35,988 nucleotides of DNA from Candidatus Saccharimonadota bacterium. GTDB lineage: Bacteria > Patescibacteriota > Saccharimonadia > Saccharimonadales > Saccharimonadaceae. The notes beneath the pieces are model-generated. The model worked only from the letters and a program-made list of their open reading frames with translations. It had not been told where the DNA came from and ran no database searches. A program made the position numbers and the translations under genes. This document shows positions 1 to 5,970 of the stretch, piece by piece. Each line of letters starts with the position of its first letter. The first letter of the stretch is position 1. Location of the stretch: the NCBI GenBank assembly GCA_009992235.1, contig JAACVZ010000005.1, positions 1 to 35,988 on the forward strand, given 5' to 3'.

Positions 1-517
1 TCGCAACACCGCCAACGTCCTTAGCCTCATACTTCATCACACAAAAAGTATCGGTGTTGTACAGACTGCTACCAGGGACAACTATGTAGCCAGTTGGGCA
101 GCTGTCACCACCTGCCAGAGTTGTTGGTGCGGTACCAGTGTGGCCGGCGCAGGGGCCAAGAACGGGTGAATTTGCACCGTTTGTCGAGCCGGCAATATGA
201 GCACTAGCGCCGCTAGTGGTGGCGGTGAGGCAGAAGGTGTCTGGAGCTGTTGCTTCATTGAGTGTGTATTGGTACGTGACGCTAGCAGTGTCGGAAAGTC
301 CGGCGGCAGCAAGCGTCGCGGGAAGAACGCCATCAGAGAGTGCTGAGACGGTGATCTTTGTTCCTGCTTGCTGGGCGTTAGAAATAGCGACAGAGTCTCT
401 CGCTTGACCAGTAATACCATTGTAGGAAACGAGAGTGATGGCGGCTAGAATTGCGATAACTACCACGACGATTAATAATTCTACGATAGTGAAGCCGAAT
501 TGTTTTCGATGAGTCAT
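1..517 (-). CDS. type IV pilin-like protein, C-terminus cut by window edge
   Basis: The reading frame starts at ATG 517 and stays open to base 1, so only the N-terminal 172 residues are present. The start carries a classic class III prepilin signal: a short basic leader (MTHRKQFG), then FTIVELL with glutamate at position +5 and about 20 hydrophobic residues. Such proteins are cleaved and methylated by prepilin peptidase PilD and assemble into pili. The remainder is rich in Ala, Thr, Ser and Gly with scattered cysteines. The last visible part reads FCVMKYEAK, which resembles the entry strand of FGE-sulfatase (SUMF1-like) domains; I infer such a fold begins here but the rest lies outside. No good ribosome-binding site is seen. 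The pilin-like N-terminus is secure, the C-terminal domain is not. Confidence 0.8.
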   Translation of the reverse strand, partial: MTHRKQFGFTIVELLIVVVVIAILAAITLVSYNGITGQARDSVAISNAQQAGTKITVSALSDGVLPATLAAAGLSDTASVTYQYTLNEATAPDTFCLTATTSGASAHIAGSTNGANSPVLGPCAGHTGTAPTTLAGGDSCPTGYIVVPGSSLYNTDTFCVMKYEAKDVGGVA

Positions 518-541
518 AATAAATGCGCAACGCCCCTTACT

Positions 542-571
542 TGCTAAATTATGCTTATGTATATTTTAGCA
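542..571. repeat. inverted repeat upstream of pilin gene
   Basis: TGCTAAA at 542-548 is repeated as TTTAGCA at 565-571. On the minus strand the outer arm contains TGC-TAAAAT, an extended -10 candidate for the pilin gene. The repeat may be an operator or chance AT-rich symmetry. Confidence 0.3.
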
Positions 572-581
572 TAGGCGCACT

Positions 582-669
582 TGGCGGAGAGAGAGGGATT
601 CGAACCCTCGAAAGCTTGCGCCTTACCGCTTTTCGAGAGCGGCCAGTTCAACCACTCCTGCACCTCTCC
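582..669 (-). tRNA. tRNA-Ser (anticodon CGA)
   Basis: The acceptor arm GGAGAGG pairs with TCTCTCC. The anticodon stem CCGCT/AGCGG encloses the loop CTCGAAA, giving anticodon CGA. A long class II variable arm is present, the T-arm is GAGGG-TTCGAAT-CCCTC, and the 3' CCA is encoded. The length of 88 nt fits serine tRNA. A TAGAAT box preceded by TGC lies exactly 7 bases before the 5' end, so transcription may begin at the mature terminus. Confidence 0.96.
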
Positions 670-701
670 AATCAATATTCTAGCAGATATCCCATTTGTC
701 T

Positions 702-765
702 CGCAGAAAAGAAAAAGCCCCGCGAGTATACGCAGAGCCCTTTCTGGGACATACGCGACGCGGGG
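702..765 (-). terminator. rho-independent terminator of the 776-1069 gene
   Basis: Read on the minus strand, CCCCGCG (765-759) pairs with CGCGGGG (724-718). An inner GTAT/ATAC-containing stem follows, and the 3' side runs into a TTTTTCTTTT tract. It lies 11 bases after the stop codon at 776 and before tRNA-Ser. Confidence 0.8.
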
Positions 766-775
766 AGGTGACCTA

Positions 776-1069
776 CTAGCCGTAGGACGGCGAGGAGATG
801 TGCTCGTTGACTGAGTTAACCTCCATGATGTACGCCTCGATGTCAGAGATGTCTACCCCGATGTCTCGAAGCAGGCGCACGACGTAGTTCGGTTCCCGTA
901 GCGCCACGGCAAGCTCGGGCTGTTCGTTGTGGGCGCCGGGGTGGCATCCACCCTGTGGGAACAGCAGGTGAGGGCTTCTGACAACGATACCCTCAACCAA
1001 GTACCCACCCTCCACGATGTAGTGAACCTTCGCGCCCTTGCTGAAGGATCTTGCCATCAAGGTTTCCAT
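776..1069 (-). CDS. hypothetical protein, GC-rich orphan
   Basis: I do not recognise this protein of about 97 residues. It starts with METLMARSF and has a basic patch, a glycine/valine-rich beta-type segment (YLVEGIVV) and a polar C-terminus. No signal peptide or membrane segment is seen. I chose ATG 1069; ATG 1054 is an alternative with GGAAA upstream. The frame is bracketed by a strong promoter (TTGACT-17-TATAAA, 1124-1152) and a strong terminator (702-765), so it is a monocistronic unit. Its GC content is clearly higher than in the neighbouring genes, especially at 880-960, which suggests transfer or unusual constraint. The expression signals support a real gene; its function is unknown. 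Confidence 0.6.
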   Translation of the reverse strand: METLMARSFSKGAKVHYIVEGGYLVEGIVVRSPHLLFPQGGCHPGAHNEQPELAVALREPNYVVRLLRDIGVDISDIEAYIMEVNSVNEHISSPSYG

Positions 1070-1123
1070 TTCATCTCTTTTCACTAGTAGGTGCGTCAAT
1101 ATCAACGATATAGACGGTTACTA

Positions 1124-1152
1124 TTTATAGTACATTTTATAATTTTAGTCAA
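1124..1152 (-). promoter_or_regulatory. promoter of the 776-1069 gene
   Basis: On the minus strand, -35 TTGACT (1152-1147) and -10 TATAAA (1129-1124) are separated by exactly 17 bases. The predicted start near 1117 leaves a leader of about 48 nt. The -35 abuts the U-tract of the tRNA-Arg terminator. Confidence 0.7.
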
Positions 1153-1177
1153 TAAAAAAGACGAGCTTAACTCGTCT
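1153..1177 (-). terminator. terminator after tRNA-Arg
   Basis: On the minus strand, AGACGAG-TTAAG-CTCGTCT forms a short stem followed by TTTTTT. It lies just downstream of tRNA-Arg and should end that transcript. Confidence 0.75.
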
Positions 1178-1185
1178 CCATTACT

Positions 1186-1262
1186 TGGTACACCCGACAG
1201 GATTCGAACCTGTGGCCTTCGGCTCCGCAAGCCGACGCTCTATCCATCTGAGCTACGGGTGC
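1186..1262 (-). tRNA. tRNA-Arg (anticodon GCG)
   Basis: The cloverleaf is complete. The acceptor is GCACCCG/CGGGTGT with a G-U closing pair, the D stem is GCTC/GAGC, and the anticodon stem TCGGC/GCCGA encloses TTGCGGA. The T-arm is ACAGG-TTCGAAT-CCTGT, the discriminator is A, and CCA is encoded. The anticodon is GCG rather than the ACG (inosine-modified) form common in bacteria. Confidence 0.95.
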
Positions 1263-1273
1263 ATATGATATAA

Positions 1274-1296
1274 CCCGTTGCCATAATAACAACGGG
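1274..1296 (-). terminator. hairpin between the 1380-1892 gene and tRNA-Arg
   Basis: CCCGTTG (1274-1280) and CAACGGG (1290-1296) form a 7-bp stem. On the minus strand it is followed by TTATAT, a weak U-tract. It may be a weak terminator of the membrane-protein gene or a processing hairpin ahead of tRNA-Arg. Confidence 0.4.
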
Positions 1297-1379
1297 CAAT
1301 ATCTATGTAACTAGAAGGTGCTTTCTATCCTTTTTACGGGACGAACAGAGGATATTGTAGCACGAATAGGGGAATACTA

Positions 1380-1892
1380 CTAGAGACGGAGTTTGCGCAC
1401 GAGGTGATCTATGGGGTCAAGTTTTGTGTCTTCCATGGGAAGCTGGTGGCCGAAGGTGTCGACAACATCCTCACCAACCTCTTCCGGAAAGTAGACGGAC
1501 ACACCGGGCGCAAATCGCTTTCGCGGAATAAGCATGATTGAGTGATTGCCGCCGTCGTCAATAACGCCGAATGAACGGAAATCATCGAAATGATATAGTT
1601 TCTCGTCTATATAGAGGCCTTGTCGAGGACTGACGCTGTAAGAAATAGTGCGCGGCGGACGGCGGACATAAACCATAACCGCTACCGCCATTACGACGAT
1701 GAGCGCCGAAAATGTCCATGACTGCAAAAAAAAGACGTCAGCGGCAATAAAACCAAGCACAAACACACCGAATAGAATAAACCAATAAGGACCTTTGTCT
1801 GGATGAATATATTCTTGAGCCGTCCAGGAAATCGGCGGGCTATCCACAGCGGTAGGCTCGTCTTTTCGATCAGCTTGTTCAGATGTTTCCAT
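1380..1892 (-). CDS. small two-span membrane protein, unknown function
   Basis: The protein has about 170 residues: a polar acidic N-terminus (residues 1-30), two adjacent hydrophobic helices (about 36-56 and 60-75) and a soluble C-terminal domain rich in beta-type segments and acidic residues. This layout resembles the small bacterial PH-like membrane proteins common in CPR genomes, but I cannot name a family with confidence. An extended -10 (TGC-TATACT) lies 10 bases before ATG 1892, leaving a leader of only a few bases. The in-frame GTG at 1898 is too close to that box to be the likely start. No Shine-Dalgarno sequence is present. The -35-like TTGATA overlaps the U-tract of the tRNA-Ser(GCU) terminator upstream. 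Confidence 0.7.
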   Translation of the reverse strand: METSEQADRKDEPTAVDSPPISWTAQEYIHPDKGPYWFILFGVFVLGFIAADVFFLQSWTFSALIVVMAVAVMVYVRRPPRTISYSVSPRQGLYIDEKLYHFDDFRSFGVIDDGGNHSIMLIPRKRFAPGVSVYFPEEVGEDVVDTFGHQLPMEDTKLDPIDHLVRKLRL

Positions 1893-1925
1893 AGTCACTT
1901 TTAGTATAGCACGAGCGTATTTATC

Positions 1926-1952
1926 AAAAAAAATATCACCCTGTAGGTGATA
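1926..1952 (-). terminator. terminator after tRNA-Ser(GCU)
   Basis: On the minus strand, TATCACC-TACAG-GGTGATA forms a 7-bp stem followed by eight T residues. It ends the tRNA transcript just before the promoter of the next gene. Confidence 0.85.
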
Positions 1953-1958
1953 GCTTCT

Positions 1959-2051
1959 TGGCGGAGGAGGAGAGATTCGAACTCTCGCTCCAGGTCTCCC
2001 CAGACTAACGATTTAGCAAACCGTCCCCTTCAGCCACTTGGGTACTCCTCC
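1959..2051 (-). tRNA. tRNA-Ser (anticodon GCU)
   Basis: The acceptor GGAGGAG pairs with a CTCCTCC 3' strand. The anticodon stem ACGGT/ATCGT (one G-U pair) encloses TTGCTAA, giving GCU. There is a long variable arm, the T-arm has TTCGAAT, and CCA is encoded. The 93-nt length fits class II serine tRNA. An extended -10 (TGC-TACAAT) lies at 2078-2086 upstream. Confidence 0.95.
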
Positions 2052-2119
2052 GTGCGTTGTGGTGTGTAGCGAGACTGATTGTAGCATAAAACAGGGGCAC
2101 AGACTAGCGGGGTGGCTCC

Positions 2120-2148
2120 TTGCGCGAAAAGGCGATACGTTATATAGT
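2120..2148 (+). promoter_or_regulatory. promoter of isolated T4SS pilin-like gene
   Basis: -35 TTGCGC (2120-2125) and -10 TATAGT (2143-2148) have a 17-base spacer. The -10 is 8 bases before ATG 2157 and no ribosome-binding site lies between them, which indicates a leaderless transcript. Confidence 0.65.
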
Positions 2149-2156
2149 AATAATAT

Positions 2157-2504
2157 ATGACGTTATTTATCGAATCCATAGCCTCGAGCGTTGCCGAAGG
2201 TGTCCGCGCTACAAGAGTTGACGGTGTACCTTCAACGCTTTTTGGAGCTGATGGTATTATTACAGAAATTACCAATATACTCCTGTTTGTCGCCGGTGCT
2301 CTTGCGGTTATCATGATTATTGTCGGCGGTCTTCGCTATGTCGTATCTGGGGGCAACTCATCAGCAGTAACATCGGCCAAGAATACTATTCTTTATGCCA
2401 TTGTTGGTCTTATCATTGCCTTCTTAGCCTTTGCAGCTGTTAACTTCCTGCTCGGCGTTCTTTCGCCAGAATCTCAGTCCGGAGCTGACTGGACAAACGT
2501 ATAA
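2157..2504 (+). CDS. T4SS pilin-like (VirB2/TrbC-type) membrane protein
   Basis: The protein has 115 residues and two membrane helices (about 38-62 and 78-103) joined by the family's conserved loop: GG-x-RY-x-x-SGGN, then SAKNTILYA and GL with an AFAAVNF helix. The same signature occurs in the five pilin-like genes at 3959-5915. It matches the small T4SS pilin / TrbC-VirB2-like family common in CPR bacteria, whose members are thought to form or line a secretion pilus. Unlike most of its paralogs it has no cleavable signal peptide and no cysteine. The stretch GVPSTLFGADGI closely resembles GVPTTLFGDDSI in the 3959-4363 protein, so these two are the nearest relatives. It stands alone between tRNA genes, 11 bases from tRNA-Ser(UGA). 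Confidence 0.85.
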   Translation: MTLFIESIASSVAEGVRATRVDGVPSTLFGADGIITEITNILLFVAGALAVIMIIVGGLRYVVSGGNSSAVTSAKNTILYAIVGLIIAFLAFAAVNFLLGVLSPESQSGADWTNV

Positions 2505-2515
2505 AATCATCTTTA

Positions 2516-2603
2516 TGGCGGAGAGGGAGAGATTCGAACTCTCGGTGAGTTGCCCCACGACGGTTTTCAAGACCGTTACCTTAAACCACTCGGTCACCTC
2601 TCC
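2516..2603 (-). tRNA. tRNA-Ser (anticodon UGA)
   Basis: The acceptor GGAGAGG pairs with the CTCTCC 3' strand. The anticodon stem ACGGT/ACCGT encloses CTTGAAA, giving UGA. There is a long variable arm, a TTCGAAT T-loop and an encoded CCA. A TGT-TAAAAT extended -10 lies upstream near 2635. The 3' end is 11 bases from the stop of the convergent pilin-like gene. Confidence 0.95.
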
Positions 2604-2653
2604 ACGGTGTGCGCACTTGAGTAGCTCGCGTTATTTTAACAGATACGAGGCCG

Positions 2654-3343
2654 TTAGTCGAGAGGCTGTCGAGCGATAGCCGCCACCCACACCTGGTTCA
2701 CGCCTGCACTGCGAATAATATTGGCAATAGCCGCAAGCGTCGAACCCGTAGTCACTATGTCATCAATAATAAGATGTGGGCGAGCTGGGTCAAGTGCTGT
2801 CGTCAGAGAAAAGGCGTGTTCCGTCTGACTCTGACGTTCGGCCTTATTCAAAAAATGCTGAGTTTTTTGCACGTGAGATTCAAGAGGAGAAAGAAACGTC
2901 AGTTCCCGCAATCGTGCAAACTCTTGTGCGACACGAAGACAGTGATCATAGCCACGCTGGCGCACATGAGACCGACTCGTCGGCACAGGAAGGACCACGG
3001 TGTCGGGAGGAAGATAGGGGAGCCGTACGTCAAGCATTTCTGCAAGTAGCTTATCTGCTCGAGCCGCTCGATTGAATTTATACGTATCGAGAAGGGCGAG
3101 GACCACACCCTTGCGATCGGCAACCGCCCAGGCACGGCTATACGAGGCGTTATGACTATCGCAAATACCGCTTCTAGACGGCGCCGCACACACAACGCAG
3201 CCCACAAACGGCTCATGAACGATGTCATATTTACAATGTTCACATAAAATCACACCTAAAGTACCACATCCAAGACAGAGGTCGGGGGCCATGTATTGCA
3301 AACTTGTGCTTATTATTGTGTTTTTTACATTTTCTAGGCTCAT
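2654..3343 (-). CDS. comF: ComF family phosphoribosyltransferase-like protein
   Basis: The 229-residue protein matches the ComF/ComFC/GntX family of competence-associated proteins, thought to act in the cytoplasm during DNA uptake. A zinc-binding N-terminus carries paired cysteines (C23, C26, C34, C37, C49, C52). It is followed by the conserved PVP...RQRGYDH block and a type I PRTase PRPP loop (LIIDDIVTTGST, about residues 190-201). Length is normal for the family. A TATAAT box lies exactly 7 bases before ATG 3343 with no ribosome-binding site, so the message is probably leaderless. That -10 overlaps the -35 of the divergent heat-shock gene. Together with the pilin at the window start it suggests natural transformation, though no ComEC or ComEA is visible here. 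Confidence 0.92.
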   Translation of the reverse strand: MSLENVKNTIISTSLQYMAPDLCLGCGTLGVILCEHCKYDIVHEPFVGCVVCAAPSRSGICDSHNASYSRAWAVADRKGVVLALLDTYKFNRAARADKLLAEMLDVRLPYLPPDTVVLPVPTSRSHVRQRGYDHCLRVAQEFARLRELTFLSPLESHVQKTQHFLNKAERQSQTEHAFSLTTALDPARPHLIIDDIVTTGSTLAAIANIIRSAGVNQVWVAAIARQPLD

Positions 3344-3347
3344 TTAG

Positions 3348-3376
3348 TTGATTATACTGCAAAACCTCGTTATAAT
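3348..3376 (+). promoter_or_regulatory. promoter of small heat-shock gene, overlapping comF promoter
   Basis: -35 TTGATT (3348-3353) and -10 TATAAT (3371-3376) are 17 bases apart. The comF -10 occupies 3351-3356 on the other strand and so shares bases with this -35. No CIRCE-type repeat is seen. Confidence 0.75.
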
Positions 3377-3422
3377 ACGAGGGACTATTTGTCAAATGTG
3401 CCAAGAGAAAGTGGAGGATATC

Positions 3423-3884
3423 ATGGCCCGGAAACCAAACGAAGACCTACTCATTGAAGACGAGCTCACTGCAGCCTTTTTGAGTGACGACAGCCTTGCA
3501 GCATCTGATGACTCAGATGTAGCAGGAGAAGACAACTGGGACGACAGCCAAGAAGAATTTCTTGGCCAACTCGCAGTAGACGTGTACGAAACCGATGACC
3601 GATTGGTTGTAAAAGCTCGCACCGCAGGTGTGAACAAGGAAGACCTTGATGTTAGCATCAGTGACGGCATCCTTACAATCAGCGGTACGCTAAGTAGTGG
3701 CGACGACACCGACGCTAACAACTGGCACATCCAAGAATGCTACTGGGGAGAGTTCAACCGAACCCTCGCGTTGCCGGTAAGCGTGCGAGAAGATGAAGTC
3801 GATGCAGTACTTAAGGACGGTGTCCTTACGGTCAGCTTCGCTAAAATCAAGCAAGAGCAAGCAAAGCGCATTACTATCCAATAG
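3423..3884 (+). CDS. Hsp20 / alpha-crystallin family small heat-shock protein
   Basis: The 153-residue protein has a long acidic N-terminal arm (residues 1-45) and an alpha-crystallin domain (about 48-150). Family landmarks are the DVYETDDRLVVKA strand, the LDVSISDGILTISG segment, GEFNRTLALP, and the closing A-x-LKDGVLTV motif. Such chaperones form oligomers that hold unfolding proteins. The start is ATG 3423: GGAGG lies 5 bases upstream, and the promoter -10 (3371-3376) is downstream of the more distal in-frame ATG at 3348, which therefore cannot be used. The usual C-terminal I-x-I anchor appears as ITIQ at the very end. It is a single-gene unit ending at a bidirectional terminator. Confidence 0.93.
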   Translation: MARKPNEDLLIEDELTAAFLSDDSLAASDDSDVAGEDNWDDSQEEFLGQLAVDVYETDDRLVVKARTAGVNKEDLDVSISDGILTISGTLSSGDDTDANNWHIQECYWGEFNRTLALPVSVREDEVDAVLKDGVLTVSFAKIKQEQAKRITIQ

Positions 3885-3907
3885 TAGTCCGTTCCATTGC
3901 TAATAAT

Positions 3908-3930
3908 AAAACCCCCAGTGAGGGGGTTTT
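3908..3930. terminator. bidirectional terminator between hsp20 and pilin operon
   Basis: AAAACCCCC-AGTG-AGGGGGTTTT is a perfect hairpin with T-runs on both strands. It serves the plus-strand heat-shock gene and the minus-strand pilin-like gene that ends at 3959. Confidence 0.92.
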
Positions 3931-3958
3931 ATTATATTGAACAGTATCGCACCAAAAA

Positions 3959-4363
3959 CTACGTAACGATAAAGATGCCGAGCACCCAGTTCACAAGCGC
4001 GAACGCCAGGAAGGCAACGATTAGCCCAATAATCGCGTACATAATTGTGTTCTTTGCTGCGGATACATTAGTGGAGTTACCACCAGAGGTAGTATAGCGA
4101 ATACCTCCGTAAATAAGCATGATAACGCTAATTGCACCGATGATATATAGGAGCGTGTTTACAATCGTCTTGAAGATTGAGTCATCTCCAAAGAGGGTTG
4201 TTGGAACGCCGTCTCCCTGCGCACAGTTGATACCATCTGCAGCACCGCCTTGGGCGTCACAGTTCTGAGCCTGTACGACACCAGTTGGAATAAACAGTGA
4301 TCCGGCTAGAAGGGCAAACGCCGCAACGAATCCAACGACTGTCTTTTTTGTTACTTCTTTCAT
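3959..4363 (-). CDS. T4SS pilin-like protein with signal peptide
   Basis: The 134-residue protein starts with a Sec signal peptide (charged start, hydrophobic core, likely cleavage after VQA at residue 32). A short exposed segment with two cysteines (C35, C47) follows, then two membrane helices around the signature GG-x-RY-x-x-SGGN...AAKNTIMYAIIGL...AFALVNW. The family is the CPR T4SS pilin / TrbC-VirB2-like group. GGAAA stands upstream of ATG 4363. The gene is separated by 76 bases from the upstream pilin gene and has its own promoter at 4397-4425, so it may be expressed separately and more strongly. It is closest in sequence to the isolated copy at 2157. Confidence 0.85.
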   Translation of the reverse strand: MKEVTKKTVVGFVAAFALLAGSLFIPTGVVQAQNCDAQGGAADGINCAQGDGVPTTLFGDDSIFKTIVNTLLYIIGAISVIMLIYGGIRYTTSGGNSTNVSAAKNTIMYAIIGLIVAFLAFALVNWVLGIFIVT

Positions 4364-4396
4364 TGGTTGTTTCCTTTCTTATGAAATCTATTGTTA

Positions 4397-4425
4397 TTTA
4401 TAGCAGACTTTTACTCTCTTGTTAA
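4397..4425 (-). promoter_or_regulatory. internal promoter for the last pilin-like gene
   Basis: On the minus strand, -35 TTAACA (4425-4420) and the extended -10 TGC-TATAAA (-10 hexamer 4402-4397) have a 17-base spacer. It lies in the 76-base gap inside the pilin-like gene row. Confidence 0.7.
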
Positions 4426-4439
4426 GGGCATTCCCTCTT

Positions 4440-4817
4440 CTAGCCAAAAAGATTGAACACCCAGTTAACGATTGCATAGGCCAGAAATGCCACAACAAGA
4501 CCGACAACTGCATATAGAATGGTGTTCTTCGCGCTCTGGACCGACGACGCGTCTGACCCAGAGGTAGCAAAACGAATACCGGCGATAATGATCATCAACA
4601 CACTCACCGCACCAAGGATGTAGAGTAACGTGTTAACAATGATACCGATAACGCCGCCAATGTCATCGTCGGCATTCTGACATATTGCGCTGTCGGCGTT
4701 TGCTGGATTTGTGCAGGCGTCTCCCACGACGTCAACCGCTCCCACAGAGAGTGGGCTAGCAATAATAACAGCGGCTCCAAGACCAATGGCAATTAAAAGA
4801 GTTGATAAAAGTTTCAT
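4440..4817 (-). CDS. T4SS pilin-like protein with signal peptide
   Basis: The 125-residue protein has an N-terminal signal peptide (probable cleavage near SVGA, residue 27), a short exposed acidic region with two cysteines (C35, C46), and two hydrophobic helices. Between the helices lies the conserved AG-x-RF-x-TSGSD...SAKNTILYAVVGL block, followed by AYAIVNW. It fits the small T4SS pilin (VirB2/TrbC-like) family. The start ATG 4817 shares one base with the TAA stop of the preceding gene, and AGGAG lies within that gene's last codons, so translation is coupled. Confidence 0.85.
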   Translation of the reverse strand: MKLLSTLLIAIGLGAAVIIASPLSVGAVDVVGDACTNPANADSAICQNADDDIGGVIGIIVNTLLYILGAVSVLMIIIAGIRFATSGSDASSVQSAKNTILYAVVGLVVAFLAYAIVNWVFNLFG

Positions 4818-5113
4818 TATAGTGCTCCTGTAACAAAGTTAGTAATTAGAAACGCCGACACCACAACAACCAACCCAACTACCGAATATAAAATGAGGTT
4901 CTTTGCTTTTGCGGTCGCAGCAGCGTCACCACCCGAGACTGTGTATTTGAAGCCGGCAATAATAATTGTTAACACGGCAGTTATGCCAGCGGCGAAGTAA
5001 ACAAGATAAAGGACGTTTTGGACAACAGTTTCAGCGCTAAGTTCAGGAATGTTTTGCTGCTCTGCGTCAATAGCAACGGCAACGTTAGTTAGGTTATCGA
5101 AAAATGTCATCAT
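4817..5113 (-). CDS. T4SS pilin-like protein, no signal peptide
   Basis: The 98-residue protein lacks a cleavable signal and cysteines. An amphipathic start (residues 1-30) precedes two membrane helices (about 35-56 and 72-96) that flank the family block AGFKYTVSGGD...KAKNLILYSVVGL...TNF. It overlaps its upstream neighbour by four bases (ATGA), with GGAG about 10 bases before ATG 5113, and its downstream neighbour by one base. Its position in the middle of the row indicates co-expression with the cysteine-bearing paralogs. Confidence 0.83.
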   Translation of the reverse strand: MMTFFDNLTNVAVAIDAEQQNIPELSAETVVQNVLYLVYFAAGITAVLTIIIAGFKYTVSGGDAAATAKAKNLILYSVVGLVVVVSAFLITNFVTGAL

Positions 5114-5532
5114 GATTTAAACACTCCAAAGATTAGGTTCACAATCGCAATTGATCCGATAGATATAGTGAGTCCAATAACGGCGTTGAGGATGCTCTTT
5201 CGAGCCTTTTCAACCTGTGCTGGGTTTGACCCGCCGGTCATAAACAAGAAACCACCGTAGAGAATGAAGAATACGGCTATGTATCCAACCACAAACAGGG
5301 CAATCTCAATTAGGTTAAGGGCAATGGTCGTAATGAATCCAGGAAGATCACCAGCAGGGGAGACAATATTACAGTCGGCATCAACGATACCCCTGTACCA
5401 ATACGGGAACCCCAGGACACGCTCACCGCAGGCAGCAGAAACCGGCTCTGGTGTTATAACTGTCGTCACAGGTGCAGCGACAAGAAAGATGAAGCTAAGG
5501 CCAAGAAGCGCAGATGTTATTTTCTGTCTCAC
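5110..5532 (-). CDS. T4SS pilin-like protein with signal peptide, more diverged
   Basis: The 140-residue protein has a signal peptide with likely cleavage after VSA (residue 33), an exposed stretch with C35 and C54 and aromatic residues (FPYWYRG), and two helices around GGFLFMTGGSN...KARKSILNAVIGL...IVNLIFG. The GG and A(K/R) signature positions are kept but the loop is more diverged than in the 3959, 4440 and 2157 proteins. The start is GTG 5532, with GGAG about 7 bases upstream, and it overlaps the previous stop as GTGA. Confidence 0.8.
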   Translation of the reverse strand: MRQKITSALLGLSFIFLVAAPVTTVITPEPVSAACGERVLGFPYWYRGIVDADCNIVSPAGDLPGFITTIALNLIEIALFVVGYIAVFFILYGGFLFMTGGSNPAQVEKARKSILNAVIGLTISIGSIAIVNLIFGVFKS

Positions 5533-5915
5533 GCGAACACTCCGCCCGGAATAATAAAGTTGAGTAAGGCGTACATTAATGCGAATGCGACAACTCCAAT
5601 AACGACGTTCGTGATTATACCTCTAGCTTTCTTGACTTGTTCTTGGTTTCCTCCCGCAGAAGTGTAGAGAATTGACGCATAGACAATTCCACCAATTGCC
5701 GCAACGCCAACACCGCCGGTGAGAATATTAATAGCTAGCAAAAGGAGACCCCAGAGGCCGGTGCCCTCGATACCGTCTGCGCCCGTGTCTTCACACTCAA
5801 TAATTGCAGTACTCGTGCCCGCACATTCAGCGGCGTAAACAGGGGTACTTACAAAAAACGCAGAGAAGGCGAGTGTCGCCCCGGCAAGTGTCAAAAGTGT
5901 TGTTTGTTTTTTCAT
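5529..5915 (-). CDS. T4SS pilin-like protein, first gene of leftward operon
   Basis: The 128-residue protein begins at ATG 5915 with a signal peptide (likely cleavage after VYA, residue 28). An exposed region follows with C31 and C41, then two hydrophobic helices around YASILYTSAGGN...KKARGIITNVVIGV...LLNFIIPGG. It is the most diverged member of the row but keeps the same plan. I rejected a longer frame back to 6038 because it would run through the promoter region and remove the signal peptide from the N-terminus. The candidate promoter (TTGCAT-17-TACGAT, 5926-5954) leaves a leader of only about 3-4 bases. It is the first gene of a row of four overlapping genes. Confidence 0.82.
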   Translation of the reverse strand: MKKQTTLLTLAGATLAFSAFFVSTPVYAAECAGTSTAIIECEDTGADGIEGTGLWGLLLLAINILTGGVGVAAIGGIVYASILYTSAGGNQEQVKKARGIITNVVIGVVAFALMYALLNFIIPGGVFA

Positions 5916-5939
5916 ATCTATTAAAATCGTACGGCTTTT

Positions 5940-5954
5940 TTGCATTTTATGCAA
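5940..5954. promoter_or_regulatory. inverted repeat at -35 position of both T4SS operons
   Basis: TTGCAT-TTT-ATGCAA is a perfect 6-bp inverted repeat. On the minus strand its right arm is the -35 (TTGCAT) of the pilin operon. On the plus strand it covers the -35 position relative to the TATACT box at 5971-5976 of the PrgI operon. It is a candidate shared operator. Confidence 0.5.
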
Positions 5955-5970
5955 GGACCCTCTTGACTGA

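Noticed and set aside
523-814. Plus-strand ORFs over tRNA-Ser(CGA)
   Set aside because: They are translations of the reverse strand of the tRNA (the R-E-G-F-E-P-S type peptide is a well-known tRNA artefact). Similar frames at 1091-1273 and 2431-2679 are rejected for the same reason.
3348-3422. Longer N-terminus for the small heat-shock protein
   Set aside because: The promoter -10 at 3371-3376 lies inside this extension, and GGAGG marks ATG 3423.
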